This document shows positions 46,652 to 54,335 of a stretch of 64,000 bases of DNA, one piece after another; positions within the stretch are counted from its first letter, which is position 1, and every line of letters begins with the position of its first letter. The stretch spans positions 62,001 to 126,000 of the forward strand of contig NZ_BMVK01000006.1 in the NCBI RefSeq assembly GCF_014650675.1, written 5' to 3'. Made by a program: the position numbers and the translations under genes. The notes below the pieces were generated by a model. It did not search any database, was not told the origin of the DNA, and worked only from the letters and a program-made list of their open reading frames with translations. The stretch is from Streptomyces anulatus. Lineage in GTDB: Bacteria; Actinomycetota; Actinomycetes; Streptomycetales; Streptomycetaceae.

Positions 46652-47557
46652 CTACCAGGCGGGCGGGCTCGCGATGGAGCGGGCCAGTACGTCGTCCAGG
46701 ACGCGGGCGGTGGTCTCGACGTCGTACGTGGAGTTGTCGATGATCGGGAGGCCGGAGCCGTACCAGCCGGCCATCCGGCCGTGGATGCGGGCGACCTCCT
46801 CGTCGGAGAGCCTGCGGTTGCCGCTGCGGGCGGCGTTGCGCTCCAGGACGATCTCCAGGCCGGGCAGCAGGACCACGGGCAGCAGGCCGGGGCCCACGTG
46901 GCGCTTCCAGCCGCCGAGGCCGACGACCGGGCGGTCGGGGAAGACGGCGTCGTCGAGGATGCAGGAGATGCCGTTGGCGAGGAAGTTGCGGGCGGCGAAG
47001 CCGCAGGTGCGGCGGGCCAGGCGGTACTGGGCCTCGGAGTGGTCGTTCCAGCCGGCCTGCGGATCGGCGAAGCCGGAGCGGACCCATTCGCGGACGTCGT
47101 CGAGGGAGACGTGGGCGGTGGGCACCCGGCGGCGGGCCGCCCAGAGCTTGGCGACGGTGGTCTTGCCCGCCCCGGCCGGGCCGATGAGCAGCACGGCGAG
47201 CGTGGCGCCGCCGGTGCCGGAGCCCGCGGGGGGTGCGGGCAGCGGAACGGGGCCGCCCGGGGGCAGCTGGACGTGCCCGGTGTGCCCGGTGACCTGCCCG
47301 GCGGGCGGCGGCGTGGGTCCTGTGCCGCTCCAGCCCTGCTGCGGGGCCTGCCCGGGGGCGGGAGGCTGCTGGGGCCGGCCCTGGGCCGGAGGGGGCGGGG
47401 CCTGACCGGGAGCCGGGGGCGGCGGGGCCTGTCCGGGCGGCGGGGATATCGGGGGCGGGCCGGGGTGGCCGGCGTGCTGGGCCTGGTACGGCCGGCCGAC
47501 GTGCCCGATACCGGGTCCGTGGGGCGGCGGCAGCGGGGCCCCCACTGCGTGCTGCAT
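46652..47557 (-). CDS. P-loop ATPase/kinase-like protein with proline-rich N-terminus
   Basis: A 301-aa protein. Residues 1-115 are a disordered Pro/Gly/Gln tract (repeats of PGQAPPPPA). Residues ~120-290 form a nucleoside/polynucleotide-kinase-like domain with Walker A GPAGAGKTTVAKLWAARR, an SLDDVREWVRSG switch and a lid with RNAARSGNRRLSDEEV. AAA-type kinases of this kind phosphorylate small molecules or RNA ends; the substrate here is unknown. The proline stretches would need EF-P, encoded close by. It follows the aro operon after a terminator. Confidence 0.8.
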   Translation of the reverse strand: MQHAVGAPLPPPHGPGIGHVGRPYQAQHAGHPGPPPISPPPGQAPPPPAPGQAPPPPAQGRPQQPPAPGQAPQQGWSGTGPTPPPAGQVTGHTGHVQLPPGGPVPLPAPPAGSGTGGATLAVLLIGPAGAGKTTVAKLWAARRRVPTAHVSLDDVREWVRSGFADPQAGWNDHSEAQYRLARRTCGFAARNFLANGISCILDDAVFPDRPVVGLGGWKRHVGPGLLPVVLLPGLEIVLERNAARSGNRRLSDEEVARIHGRMAGWYGSGLPIIDNSTYDVETTARVLDDVLARSIASPPAW

Positions 47558-47610
47558 CCGGTGCCACTCCGTCTCGTAACTGCAACTGACGCTGATGGGA
47601 CGGCCACCGT

Positions 47611-47650
47611 ACCCTCCCGGGCCGTCTCGGGGTGAACGGCCCGGGAGGGT
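47611..47650 (-). terminator. Terminator of the aro operon
   Basis: ACCCTCCCGGGCCGT (47611-47625) pairs exactly with ACGGCCCGGGAGGGT (47636-47650) around a 10-nt loop, 49 bp past the aroQ stop. Confidence 0.75.
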
Positions 47651-47698
47651 GCGACGTGCCCGTCGGCCGCGTGGAGGACGGACGGGAATCGCGTGGTG

Positions 47699-48139
47699 TC
47701 AGTCCGTCAGTTCGTCGGCCAGGGCGCGCAGGGCGAGCCGGTAGGAACCGATGCCGAACCCCGCCACCGTGCCCGTGGCCACCGCGGCGACCACGGACGT
47801 GTGCCGGAACTCCTCGCGGGTGTACGGGTTGGAGATGTGCACCTCGATCAGCGGGGCGGTGCGCTGGGCGGCCGCGTCCCGCATGCCGTAGGAGTAGTGC
47901 GTGAAGGCGCCCGGGTTGAGAATGACCGGAATCGATCCGTCCGCCGCCTCGTGGAGCCAGCGGATCAGCTGGCCCTCGTCGTTGGTCTCCCGCACCTCGA
48001 CGTCGAAGCCGAGCTCCTTGCCGAGGGTCGTGCAGGCGTCGACGAGTCCGGCGTAGGAGGTGGCCCCGTAGACGTCGGGCTCGCGCGAGCCGAGCCGTCC
48101 GAGGTTGGGGCCGTTCAGGACGAAGACCCTCCGGGTCAC
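47699..48139 (-). CDS. aroQ: 3-dehydroquinate dehydratase, type II
   Basis: Third step of the shikimate pathway, 146 aa. The N-terminal FVLNGPNLGRLGSREPDVYG contains the catalytic Arg and Tyr loop, followed by NPGAFTHYSYG and HISNPYTREEFRHTS. GTG 48139 overlaps the upstream stop as GTGA. It is the last gene of the operon. Confidence 0.97.
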   Translation of the reverse strand: MTRRVFVLNGPNLGRLGSREPDVYGATSYAGLVDACTTLGKELGFDVEVRETNDEGQLIRWLHEAADGSIPVILNPGAFTHYSYGMRDAAAQRTAPLIEVHISNPYTREEFRHTSVVAAVATGTVAGFGIGSYRLALRALADELTD

Positions 48140-49773
48140 GCGGAGACCTCCCCGTAGGCGGCGAGCAGCACGGCCGGGTCGGGGCCCTCCAGGACGGTGG
48201 GCTTGCCGATGCCGTCCAGGACGATGAAGCGCAGCAGGTCGCCCCGCGACTTCTTGTCGACCTTCATGTTCTCCAGCAGCTTGGGCCACTGGTCGCCGCG
48301 GTAGGCGAGCGGCAGGCCCACCGACGCGAGGACGCTGCGGTGCCGGTCGGCGGTGGCGTCGTCGAGGCGTCCGGCGAGCCGGCCCAGCTCGGCGGCGAAG
48401 ACCATGCCGATGGAGACGGCCGCGCCGTGGCGCCACTTGTAGCGCTCGTTCTTCTCGATGGCGTGGGCCAGGGTGTGACCGTAGTTGAGGATCTCGCGGA
48501 GTCCGGACTCCTTGAGGTCGCTGGAGACGACCTCGGCCTTGACCCGGATGGAGCGCTCGATCAGCTCGGCGGTGTGCGGCCCGGCCGGGGTGCGCGCACC
48601 CTCGGGGTCGGCCTCGACCAGGTCGAGGATGACCGGGTCGGCGATGAACCCGGCCTTGATGATCTCGGCCATGCCGGAGACGTAGTCGTTGACCGGCAGC
48701 GAGTCCAGCGCGGCGAGGTCGCAGAGGACCCCGGCGGGCGGGTGGAAGGCGCCGACGAGGTTCTTGCCCTCGGCCGTGTTGATGCCGGTCTTGCCGCCGA
48801 CGGCGGCGTCCACCATGCCGAGCACGGTGGTCGGGACCGCGATCCAGCGCACCCCGCGCAGCCAGGTGGCCGCGACGAACCCGGCGACGTCCGTGGTGGC
48901 GCCGCCCCCGATGCCGACGATGACGTCGGTGCGGGTGAAGCCGGTCTGGCCGAGCGCCTTCCAGCAGTAGGCGGCGACCTCGACGGTCTTGGCCTCCTCC
49001 GCGTTCGGCAGCTGGATCGCGATGGCCTCGTACCCCTGGTCGGCGAGGTCCTGCCGGACCGCCTCACCGGTCTCGGCGAGCGCCTCCGGGTGCAGTACGG
49101 CGACGCGCCGGGCGCGGTCGCCGATCAGCTGGGGCAGCTCGCCCAGGAGCTGGTGGCCGACGAGGACCTCGTACGGGTCGGAGCCCGCGGAGCCTGCGAC
49201 CTGGATGCGGGTGGGTCCCTGCTGCGTCATGCCGGTGTTCTCCACGCCGGGGGCGGCTGGGCCCTCCGGCAGTTCCAGTGCGTCGATGATCGCCTGGGCG
49301 ACCTCTTCGGGGGTGTGCTCGTCGGTGGCGACGACGGTGCGGGCGACCTCTTCGTAGAGGTGACGGCGGGCGTCCATCAGCTCGCGCCACTGCCGGCGCG
49401 GGTTGACCGCGAGCAGCGGGCGGGCGGCGCCGAGACCGACGCGGCGGACGGCCTCGTCCACGTCCATGGAGAGGTAGGCGACCGGACGGCCCGCCAGCAG
49501 CTCCCTGGTCGCCGCGTCCAGGACGGCCCCGCCGCCGAGGGAGAGGACGCCCGTGTGCCCGGCGACGGCCGCCTCGACGGCCCGGCGCTCCAGGGCACGG
49601 AAGTGCTCCTCGCCCTCGTCGTAGAAGATCTCCGCGATCGGCTTGCCCGCAGCGGCGACGACGTCCGCGTCGGTGTCCCGGTAGGTGGTGCCGAGCCGGG
49701 CGGCGAGCAGCTCGCCGACGGTGGACTTGCCGACGCCCATGGGGCCGACGAGGACGACCAGGGGGCCGCTCAT
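48136..49773 (-). CDS. Shikimate kinase-3-dehydroquinate synthase fusion (AroK-AroB)
   Basis: One 545-aa frame. Residues 1-165 are shikimate kinase (Walker A GPMGVGKST 10-18, DTDADV, GGGAVLDA). Residues ~185-545 are 3-dehydroquinate synthase (GGGATTDVAGFVAATWLRG, GGKTGIN, the metal ligand segments AEIIKAGFI and NYGHTLAHAIE). No stop codon separates them, although in other streptomycetes aroK and aroB are separate genes. An internal ATG at 49230 with GGAG 9 nt upstream starts the usual AroB N-terminus (MTQQGPTRIQ), so AroB may also be made alone. The ATG at 49773 overlaps the aroC stop as ATGA. Confidence 0.88.
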   Translation of the reverse strand: MSGPLVVLVGPMGVGKSTVGELLAARLGTTYRDTDADVVAAAGKPIAEIFYDEGEEHFRALERRAVEAAVAGHTGVLSLGGGAVLDAATRELLAGRPVAYLSMDVDEAVRRVGLGAARPLLAVNPRRQWRELMDARRHLYEEVARTVVATDEHTPEEVAQAIIDALELPEGPAAPGVENTGMTQQGPTRIQVAGSAGSDPYEVLVGHQLLGELPQLIGDRARRVAVLHPEALAETGEAVRQDLADQGYEAIAIQLPNAEEAKTVEVAAYCWKALGQTGFTRTDVIVGIGGGATTDVAGFVAATWLRGVRWIAVPTTVLGMVDAAVGGKTGINTAEGKNLVGAFHPPAGVLCDLAALDSLPVNDYVSGMAEIIKAGFIADPVILDLVEADPEGARTPAGPHTAELIERSIRVKAEVVSSDLKESGLREILNYGHTLAHAIEKNERYKWRHGAAVSIGMVFAAELGRLAGRLDDATADRHRSVLASVGLPLAYRGDQWPKLLENMKVDKKSRGDLLRFIVLDGIGKPTVLEGPDPAVLLAAYGEVSA

Positions 49774-50954
49774 CGGATCTGGAGGTGGTCGAGGTACGAC
49801 TGGACGTTGCGGTGGGTCTCGGGGACGCTGTCGCCGCCGAACTTCTCCGCGACCGCGTCGGCCAGGACGAGGGCGACCATGGCCTCCGCGACGATGCCCG
49901 CGGCCGGGACGGCGCAGACGTCGGAGCGCTGGTGGTGGGCCTTGGTGGCTTCGCCGGTGACGACGTCCACGGTGGCCAGGGCGCGCGGCACGGTCGCGAT
50001 GGGCTTCATCGCGGCGCGGACGCGCAGCAGCTCACCGGTGGTGAGCCCGCCCTCGGTGCCGCCGGAACGCCCGGAGGTGCGCTTGATGCCGTCCTCGGTG
50101 GCGACGATCTCGTCGTGCGCCTTCGAACCGGGGACCCGGGCCAACTCGAAGCCGTCGCCGACCTCGACGCCCTTGATGGCCTGGATGCCCATGAGCGCGG
50201 CGGCGAGCCGGGCGTCCAGGCGCCGGTCCCAGTGCACGTGCGAGCCGAGCCCGACGGGCACGCCGTACGCCAGCACCTCGACGACCCCGCCGAGGGTGTC
50301 GCCGTCCTTGTGGGCCTGGTCGATCTCGGCCACCATCGCCTTGGACGCGTCGGCGTCCAGGCAGCGGACCGGGTCGGCGTCCAGCTTCTCCACGTCGGCG
50401 GGGACCGGGTAGATCCCGTACGGCGCCTTGGCGGCGGCCAGCTCGACGACATGGCTGACGATCTCGATGCCCGCGGTCTCCTTGAGGTAGGAGCGGGCGA
50501 CGGCCCCGAGGGCGACGCGCGCGGCGGTCTCCCGGGCGCTGGCGCGCTCCAGGACCGGCCGGGCCTCGTCGAAGCCGTACTTCTGCATCCCCGCGAGGTC
50601 GGCGTGGCCGGGCCGGGGGCGGGTCAGCGGCGCGTTGCGGGCGAGCTGGGACAGCTCCTCGGGGTCGACCGGGTCGGCCGACATGACCTGCTCCCACTTG
50701 GGCCACTCGGTGTTGCCGACCATGACGGCGACCGGGGAGCCCATGGTGAGGCCGTGGCGTACGCCGCCGAGGAAGGTGACCTCGTCCTTCTCGAACTTCA
50801 TCCGCGCGCCGCGGCCGTAACCGAGCCGTCGCCGGGCCAGCGCCTCCGCCACCATCTCCGTGGTGATCGGGACGCCGGCGGGAAGGCCCTCCAGCGTCGC
50901 CACCAGTGCGGGGCCGTGCGACTCCCCCGCGGTCAGCCAGCGCAACCTGCTCAA
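49770..50954 (-). CDS. aroC: Chorismate synthase
   Basis: Last step of the shikimate pathway, using reduced FMN as catalyst, 394 aa. RWLTAGESHGPALVATLEG, MKFEKDEVTFLGG and the RSGGTEGGLTTGE signature are present. It starts with TTG (50954), preceded by AGGAG at proper distance; no ATG or GTG serves better. Overlaps the aroKB frame by 4 bp. Confidence 0.96.
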   Translation of the reverse strand: MSRLRWLTAGESHGPALVATLEGLPAGVPITTEMVAEALARRRLGYGRGARMKFEKDEVTFLGGVRHGLTMGSPVAVMVGNTEWPKWEQVMSADPVDPEELSQLARNAPLTRPRPGHADLAGMQKYGFDEARPVLERASARETAARVALGAVARSYLKETAGIEIVSHVVELAAAKAPYGIYPVPADVEKLDADPVRCLDADASKAMVAEIDQAHKDGDTLGGVVEVLAYGVPVGLGSHVHWDRRLDARLAAALMGIQAIKGVEVGDGFELARVPGSKAHDEIVATEDGIKRTSGRSGGTEGGLTTGELLRVRAAMKPIATVPRALATVDVVTGEATKAHHQRSDVCAVPAAGIVAEAMVALVLADAVAEKFGGDSVPETHRNVQSYLDHLQIR

Positions 50955-51099
50955 CGGTGCTCCTCATGCTCGCGCCTGAAATCCAACGGCGCCACCGGGT
51001 GCGCGGCCCTGGCCCGCCGCCTTTGATCCTCCCACGACCGGGGGGACGATCCGGCCGCCGGTCCAGCAGACGGACGGGCGGCGCCGGCCGGCGGCCCCG

Positions 51100-51930
51100 T
51101 CAGCGGGCCGCGAGCGCGGCTTCCCCGGCCTGCCGCATGGCGGCCAGCGGCGCCGGGACCCGGCCGGTCATCTGCTCGACCTGGAGCAGGGCCTGGTGCA
51201 CGAGGAGGTCGAGTCCGCCGACGACCGCACCGCCGCGCGCCGACCAGGCTGCGGCGAGCGCGGTGGGCCACGGCTCGTACAGCACGTCGAAGAGGATGCC
51301 GGGGGTGCCCGGCACGGAACCGGCCAGGGCGTCGGTGGCGCCCGCCGGGGTGGTGGCGATGACCAGCGGCGCGCCCAGGGCCGCCGCCGCGTCCGCCCAG
51401 TCGGCGATCAGGACGTCGACGCCGAGCCGCTCCCCCCAGGCCCGCATCTCGGCCGCGCGCTCGGGGCGGCGCACATAGGCGGTGACCGGGCCCGCGCAGA
51501 CCGCGGCGAGCGCGGCGAGCGCGGAGGAGGCCGTGGCTCCGGCGCCGAGGACGGCGGCGGAGTCGACCTTGTCGATCCCGCGCTCCCGCAGGGCCGCGAT
51601 CATGCCGGGGATGTCGGTGTTGTCACCGACCCGTCGGCCGTCCTCGGTGAACACGACCGTGTTGACGGCCTCCACCGATGCGGCCGTCGCGCTGATCTCG
51701 TCGAGCAGCGGGATGATCGCCCGCTTGAGCGGCATGGTCAGCGACAGCCCGGCCCAGGAGGCGTCAAGCCCCGCGACGAAGCCCGGCAACGCCGCCTCGT
51801 CGACCTCGAACCGGTCGTAGGACCAGTCGTCGAGGCCCAGCTCTGCGTACGCGGCGCGGTGCAGGACTGGGGAGAGGGAGTGGGCGATGGGCGAACCGAG
51901 GACGGCGGCCCGGCGGCGAATATCAGCCAA
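51100..51930 (-). CDS. aroE: Shikimate dehydrogenase
   Basis: Reduces 3-dehydroshikimate to shikimate with NADPH, 276 aa. The substrate site VLGSPIAHSLSPVLHRAAY and the catalytic Lys in SLTMPLKRAI are intact; NADP site GAGATASSALAAL; NTDIPG loop. It begins with TTG (51930) inside the last codons of mltG (8-bp overlap), so it is translationally coupled to a cell-wall gene. Confidence 0.95.
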   Translation of the reverse strand: MADIRRRAAVLGSPIAHSLSPVLHRAAYAELGLDDWSYDRFEVDEAALPGFVAGLDASWAGLSLTMPLKRAIIPLLDEISATAASVEAVNTVVFTEDGRRVGDNTDIPGMIAALRERGIDKVDSAAVLGAGATASSALAALAAVCAGPVTAYVRRPERAAEMRAWGERLGVDVLIADWADAAAALGAPLVIATTPAGATDALAGSVPGTPGILFDVLYEPWPTALAAAWSARGGAVVGGLDLLVHQALLQVEQMTGRVPAPLAAMRQAGEAALAAR

Positions 51931-53749
51931 GTCCCTGCTGCTCCTTGAACTTGTCGTTCAGCTTCTCGTGCTCCTCGACGGTCTTCGTGAAGTCGGTCTT
52001 CTTGCCGTCGAGCGAGATGAAGAACATCCAGCCGTTCGTGGTCGGGTTGAGCGACGCCTTGATGGCATCCATGCCCGGGTTGCTGATCGGCCCCGGCGGG
52101 AGGCCCTCGTGGTAATAGGTGTTGTACGGATCCGGGTTGGTCCGGATCTCCTTGGAGCTGATCTTGATCTTGCTCTGGTTGTTGAGGTAATTGAACGCCG
52201 AGTCGAATTCGAGCTTGCGGTTGGTGATGATGTTGTCGGGTTCGAGGCGGTTGTAGACGACTTCAGCCATCTTGCGGAAGTCGTCGTGCGTGAGGCCCTC
52301 CGCCTGCACCAGGCTCGCCACCGTGAGCACCTGCCACGGCCCGTCGAGGTTGTACTTCTTGGCCGTGGCCTTGAAGTCGATGTTCTCGTACTCCTTGTTG
52401 GCCCGCGCGACCATCCGCTTCAGCGCGTCCTCGGGCTTCGATCCCTTGGAGACCGGATAGGCGGCCGGGTACAGGAAGCCCTCCAGCGGGTCCTTCACAT
52501 CCGGATTGTCGTCCACCCAGTCGGGCAGCCCGAAGGACTCCGCCTTGGTCTTGGCGATCTTCGCCGTGGTGCCCTTCTCCAGTTCCAGCCGCTCGTCGAT
52601 CTTCGCGTAGACCGCGACGTTGCGGGTGCCCTCGGGGATCACGAAAGCGTTCTGGCTCTTGGGGTCGAGCATCAGCTCGATCGCGCTGGCGGCGGACATC
52701 TCCTCCTTCAGGAGGTAGACGCCGGCCTGGAGCAGCTTGCCCTTGGGGTTGTCGTTCTGCGCGGCGACGAAGGCGTCGGAGGACTTGATGACGCCCTTCT
52801 TGCGCAGGATGTTGGCGATGTCGTAGCCGAGCGACCCTTCGGGGATCTCCACCTCGACCTGGCCGGTTCCCTCCCCCGCGTAGTCGGCCGGGGCGCCGAA
52901 CTGCTTCTTCCAGAAGGTGTAACCGACGTAACTGACGCCGCCGAGGCCGCCGATCAGGACGACGGAGACCACCAGGCAGGCAACTCCGCTGCGGCTCTTC
53001 TTCTTGCCCTTGCCGCCCCGGCGGTCGCTGCCGCCCCGGTCGCGGCGCGAGGCACGCGATCCGTCGTCGTCCGGGTCATCGTCGTCGTCGCGAGGCTCGC
53101 GGCCGGCCGGTTCGTCCGCACCGGTGAAGAAGGGGTGCGTCTCTTCCTGCGGCTCGTCCGGGTCCCAGTCCGTCGACGGCTGCTGTTGTTGCTGCTGCTG
53201 CTGTTCGGCTGCGGCGTCGCGGCGGCCCGGAGGCTGCGGCGGAGGGTAGGCCTCAGGGGTGCCGTAGTAGTCCTGCGATGCGTCGTAGCCACCGGGCTGC
53301 TGGGCGTACGGGTCCTGGGGCTCGCCCCCGTACGGCATCGCGGCCTGCTGCCCGGTGTCCCAGCCGCCGTTGTACTGCGGCTGGGAACCCGGCTGCTGGG
53401 CGTACGGGTCCTGCTGGGGCGTGCCGTACTGCTGGTGGTTCTGCTGCTGGTGGCTCTGGCGTTGCTGGGCGTACGGGTCCTGCTGAGGCGTGCCGTACTG
53501 CTGGGGGTTCTGCTGCTGGTGGCTCTGCTGCTGACCGTACTGCTGATGCTGGTCGTACGGCTGCTGCTGCGGGTACTGCTGATGGTTCTGGTGCTGCTGG
53601 GCGTACGGGTCCTGCGGATAGGACTGCTGCTGGTCGCCGTACTGGCCCTGGCCGTGGGCGGCCTGCTGGCCTCCCCATCCCTGGTCCCCGTACAAGGGGT
53701 CCTCGGGATGCCACGGTTCGGAGCCGGGGCCCCGGCCATACTCAGTCAT
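51923..53749 (-). CDS. mltG: Endolytic murein transglycosylase MltG
   Basis: Cuts nascent peptidoglycan strands, 608 aa. The first ~270 residues are a cytosolic Gln/Tyr/Pro/Asp-rich low-complexity region with QDPYAQQ repeats and a poly-Gln run, then an acidic/basic patch. One TM segment (ACLVVSVVLIGGLGGVSYVG) precedes the extracellular YceG domain with LysM-like part and catalytic Glu in LVQAEGLT. The long N-terminus is common in streptomycetes and absent in E. coli MltG. ATG 53749 is used because the stretch above it looks non-coding. Confidence 0.93.
   Translation of the reverse strand: MTEYGRGPGSEPWHPEDPLYGDQGWGGQQAAHGQGQYGDQQQSYPQDPYAQQHQNHQQYPQQQPYDQHQQYGQQQSHQQQNPQQYGTPQQDPYAQQRQSHQQQNHQQYGTPQQDPYAQQPGSQPQYNGGWDTGQQAAMPYGGEPQDPYAQQPGGYDASQDYYGTPEAYPPPQPPGRRDAAAEQQQQQQQQPSTDWDPDEPQEETHPFFTGADEPAGREPRDDDDDPDDDGSRASRRDRGGSDRRGGKGKKKSRSGVACLVVSVVLIGGLGGVSYVGYTFWKKQFGAPADYAGEGTGQVEVEIPEGSLGYDIANILRKKGVIKSSDAFVAAQNDNPKGKLLQAGVYLLKEEMSAASAIELMLDPKSQNAFVIPEGTRNVAVYAKIDERLELEKGTTAKIAKTKAESFGLPDWVDDNPDVKDPLEGFLYPAAYPVSKGSKPEDALKRMVARANKEYENIDFKATAKKYNLDGPWQVLTVASLVQAEGLTHDDFRKMAEVVYNRLEPDNIITNRKLEFDSAFNYLNNQSKIKISSKEIRTNPDPYNTYYHEGLPPGPISNPGMDAIKASLNPTTNGWMFFISLDGKKTDFTKTVEEHEKLNDKFKEQQGLG
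53392..53529. repeat. Two 69-bp direct repeats inside mltG
   Basis: 53392-53460 and 53461-53529 are nearly identical and encode a 23-residue unit containing YGTPQQDPYAQQ. Partial copies of GGGCGTACGGGTCCTG lie at about 53301 and 53597. The unit is in frame, so copy number may vary without breaking the gene. Confidence 0.7.
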
Positions 53750-53849
53750 CGATCCCCTAGAGCCGCGAGACGACGTTCCGTCTCTTCGCTTCGCTGTGCG
53801 GTGTTTGTTCGAACACCGCCGCATCGCGCGGAACGTTACCGTATCGCGA

Positions 53850-54335
53850 TCAGACAACCACTTCGACGCCCTCACCCGGGGGATTGCCTGACGCCCGTTC
53901 GGACTCCAGAGCGTTCTGAAGGATCACCACAGCGGCAGCTTGGTCGATGACAGACCGGCCCTTCTTGGACTTCACGCCCGAGGCGCGCATCCCCTGAGCC
54001 GCCGTCACTGTGGTCATCCTCTCGTCCACCAGCCGCACCGGAACAGGTGCGATCGAGCGGGCGAACACCTGGGCGAACTCCCGGACCTTGACGGCCGCCG
54101 GTCCCTCGCCGCCGCCGAGGGAGCGCGGCAGGCCGAGGACGACCTCGATCGGCTCGTACTCCTCGACGAGTTGGCGGAGCCGCCGGTGGGCGGCCGGGAC
54201 GTCACGTCCCGGCACGGTCTCCACCGGCGTGGCCAGGATCCCGTCGGGGTCGCACGAGGCGACCCCGATCCGGGCGTCCCCGACGTCGACGGCGAGCCGC
54301 CGGCCTCGGCGCATCTGCGTCATCGCGCTCGTCAC
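53850..54335 (-). CDS. ruvX: Holliday junction resolvase-like protein RuvX (YqgF)
   Basis: RNase H-fold nuclease, 161 aa, linked to 16S rRNA 5' processing and anti-termination in other bacteria. Motifs: LAVDVGDARIGVA (first Asp), VVLGLPRSLGG, LVDERMTTV, and the final Asp in DQAAAVVILQ. GTG 54335 overlaps the alaS stop codon as GTGA. Confidence 0.95.
   Translation of the reverse strand: MTSAMTQMRRGRRLAVDVGDARIGVASCDPDGILATPVETVPGRDVPAAHRRLRQLVEEYEPIEVVLGLPRSLGGGEGPAAVKVREFAQVFARSIAPVPVRLVDERMTTVTAAQGMRASGVKSKKGRSVIDQAAAVVILQNALESERASGNPPGEGVEVVV

Noticed and set aside
53280..53640. CRISPR-like repeat array
   Set aside because: The repeats are in frame within mltG, have no spacers of uniform unique sequence and encode Gln-rich peptide repeats.
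51887..53950. Leu/Val-rich plus-strand frame resembling a membrane protein
   Set aside because: It is the complement of the CAG/CAA-rich mltG tail, which reads as CTG runs on the other strand.
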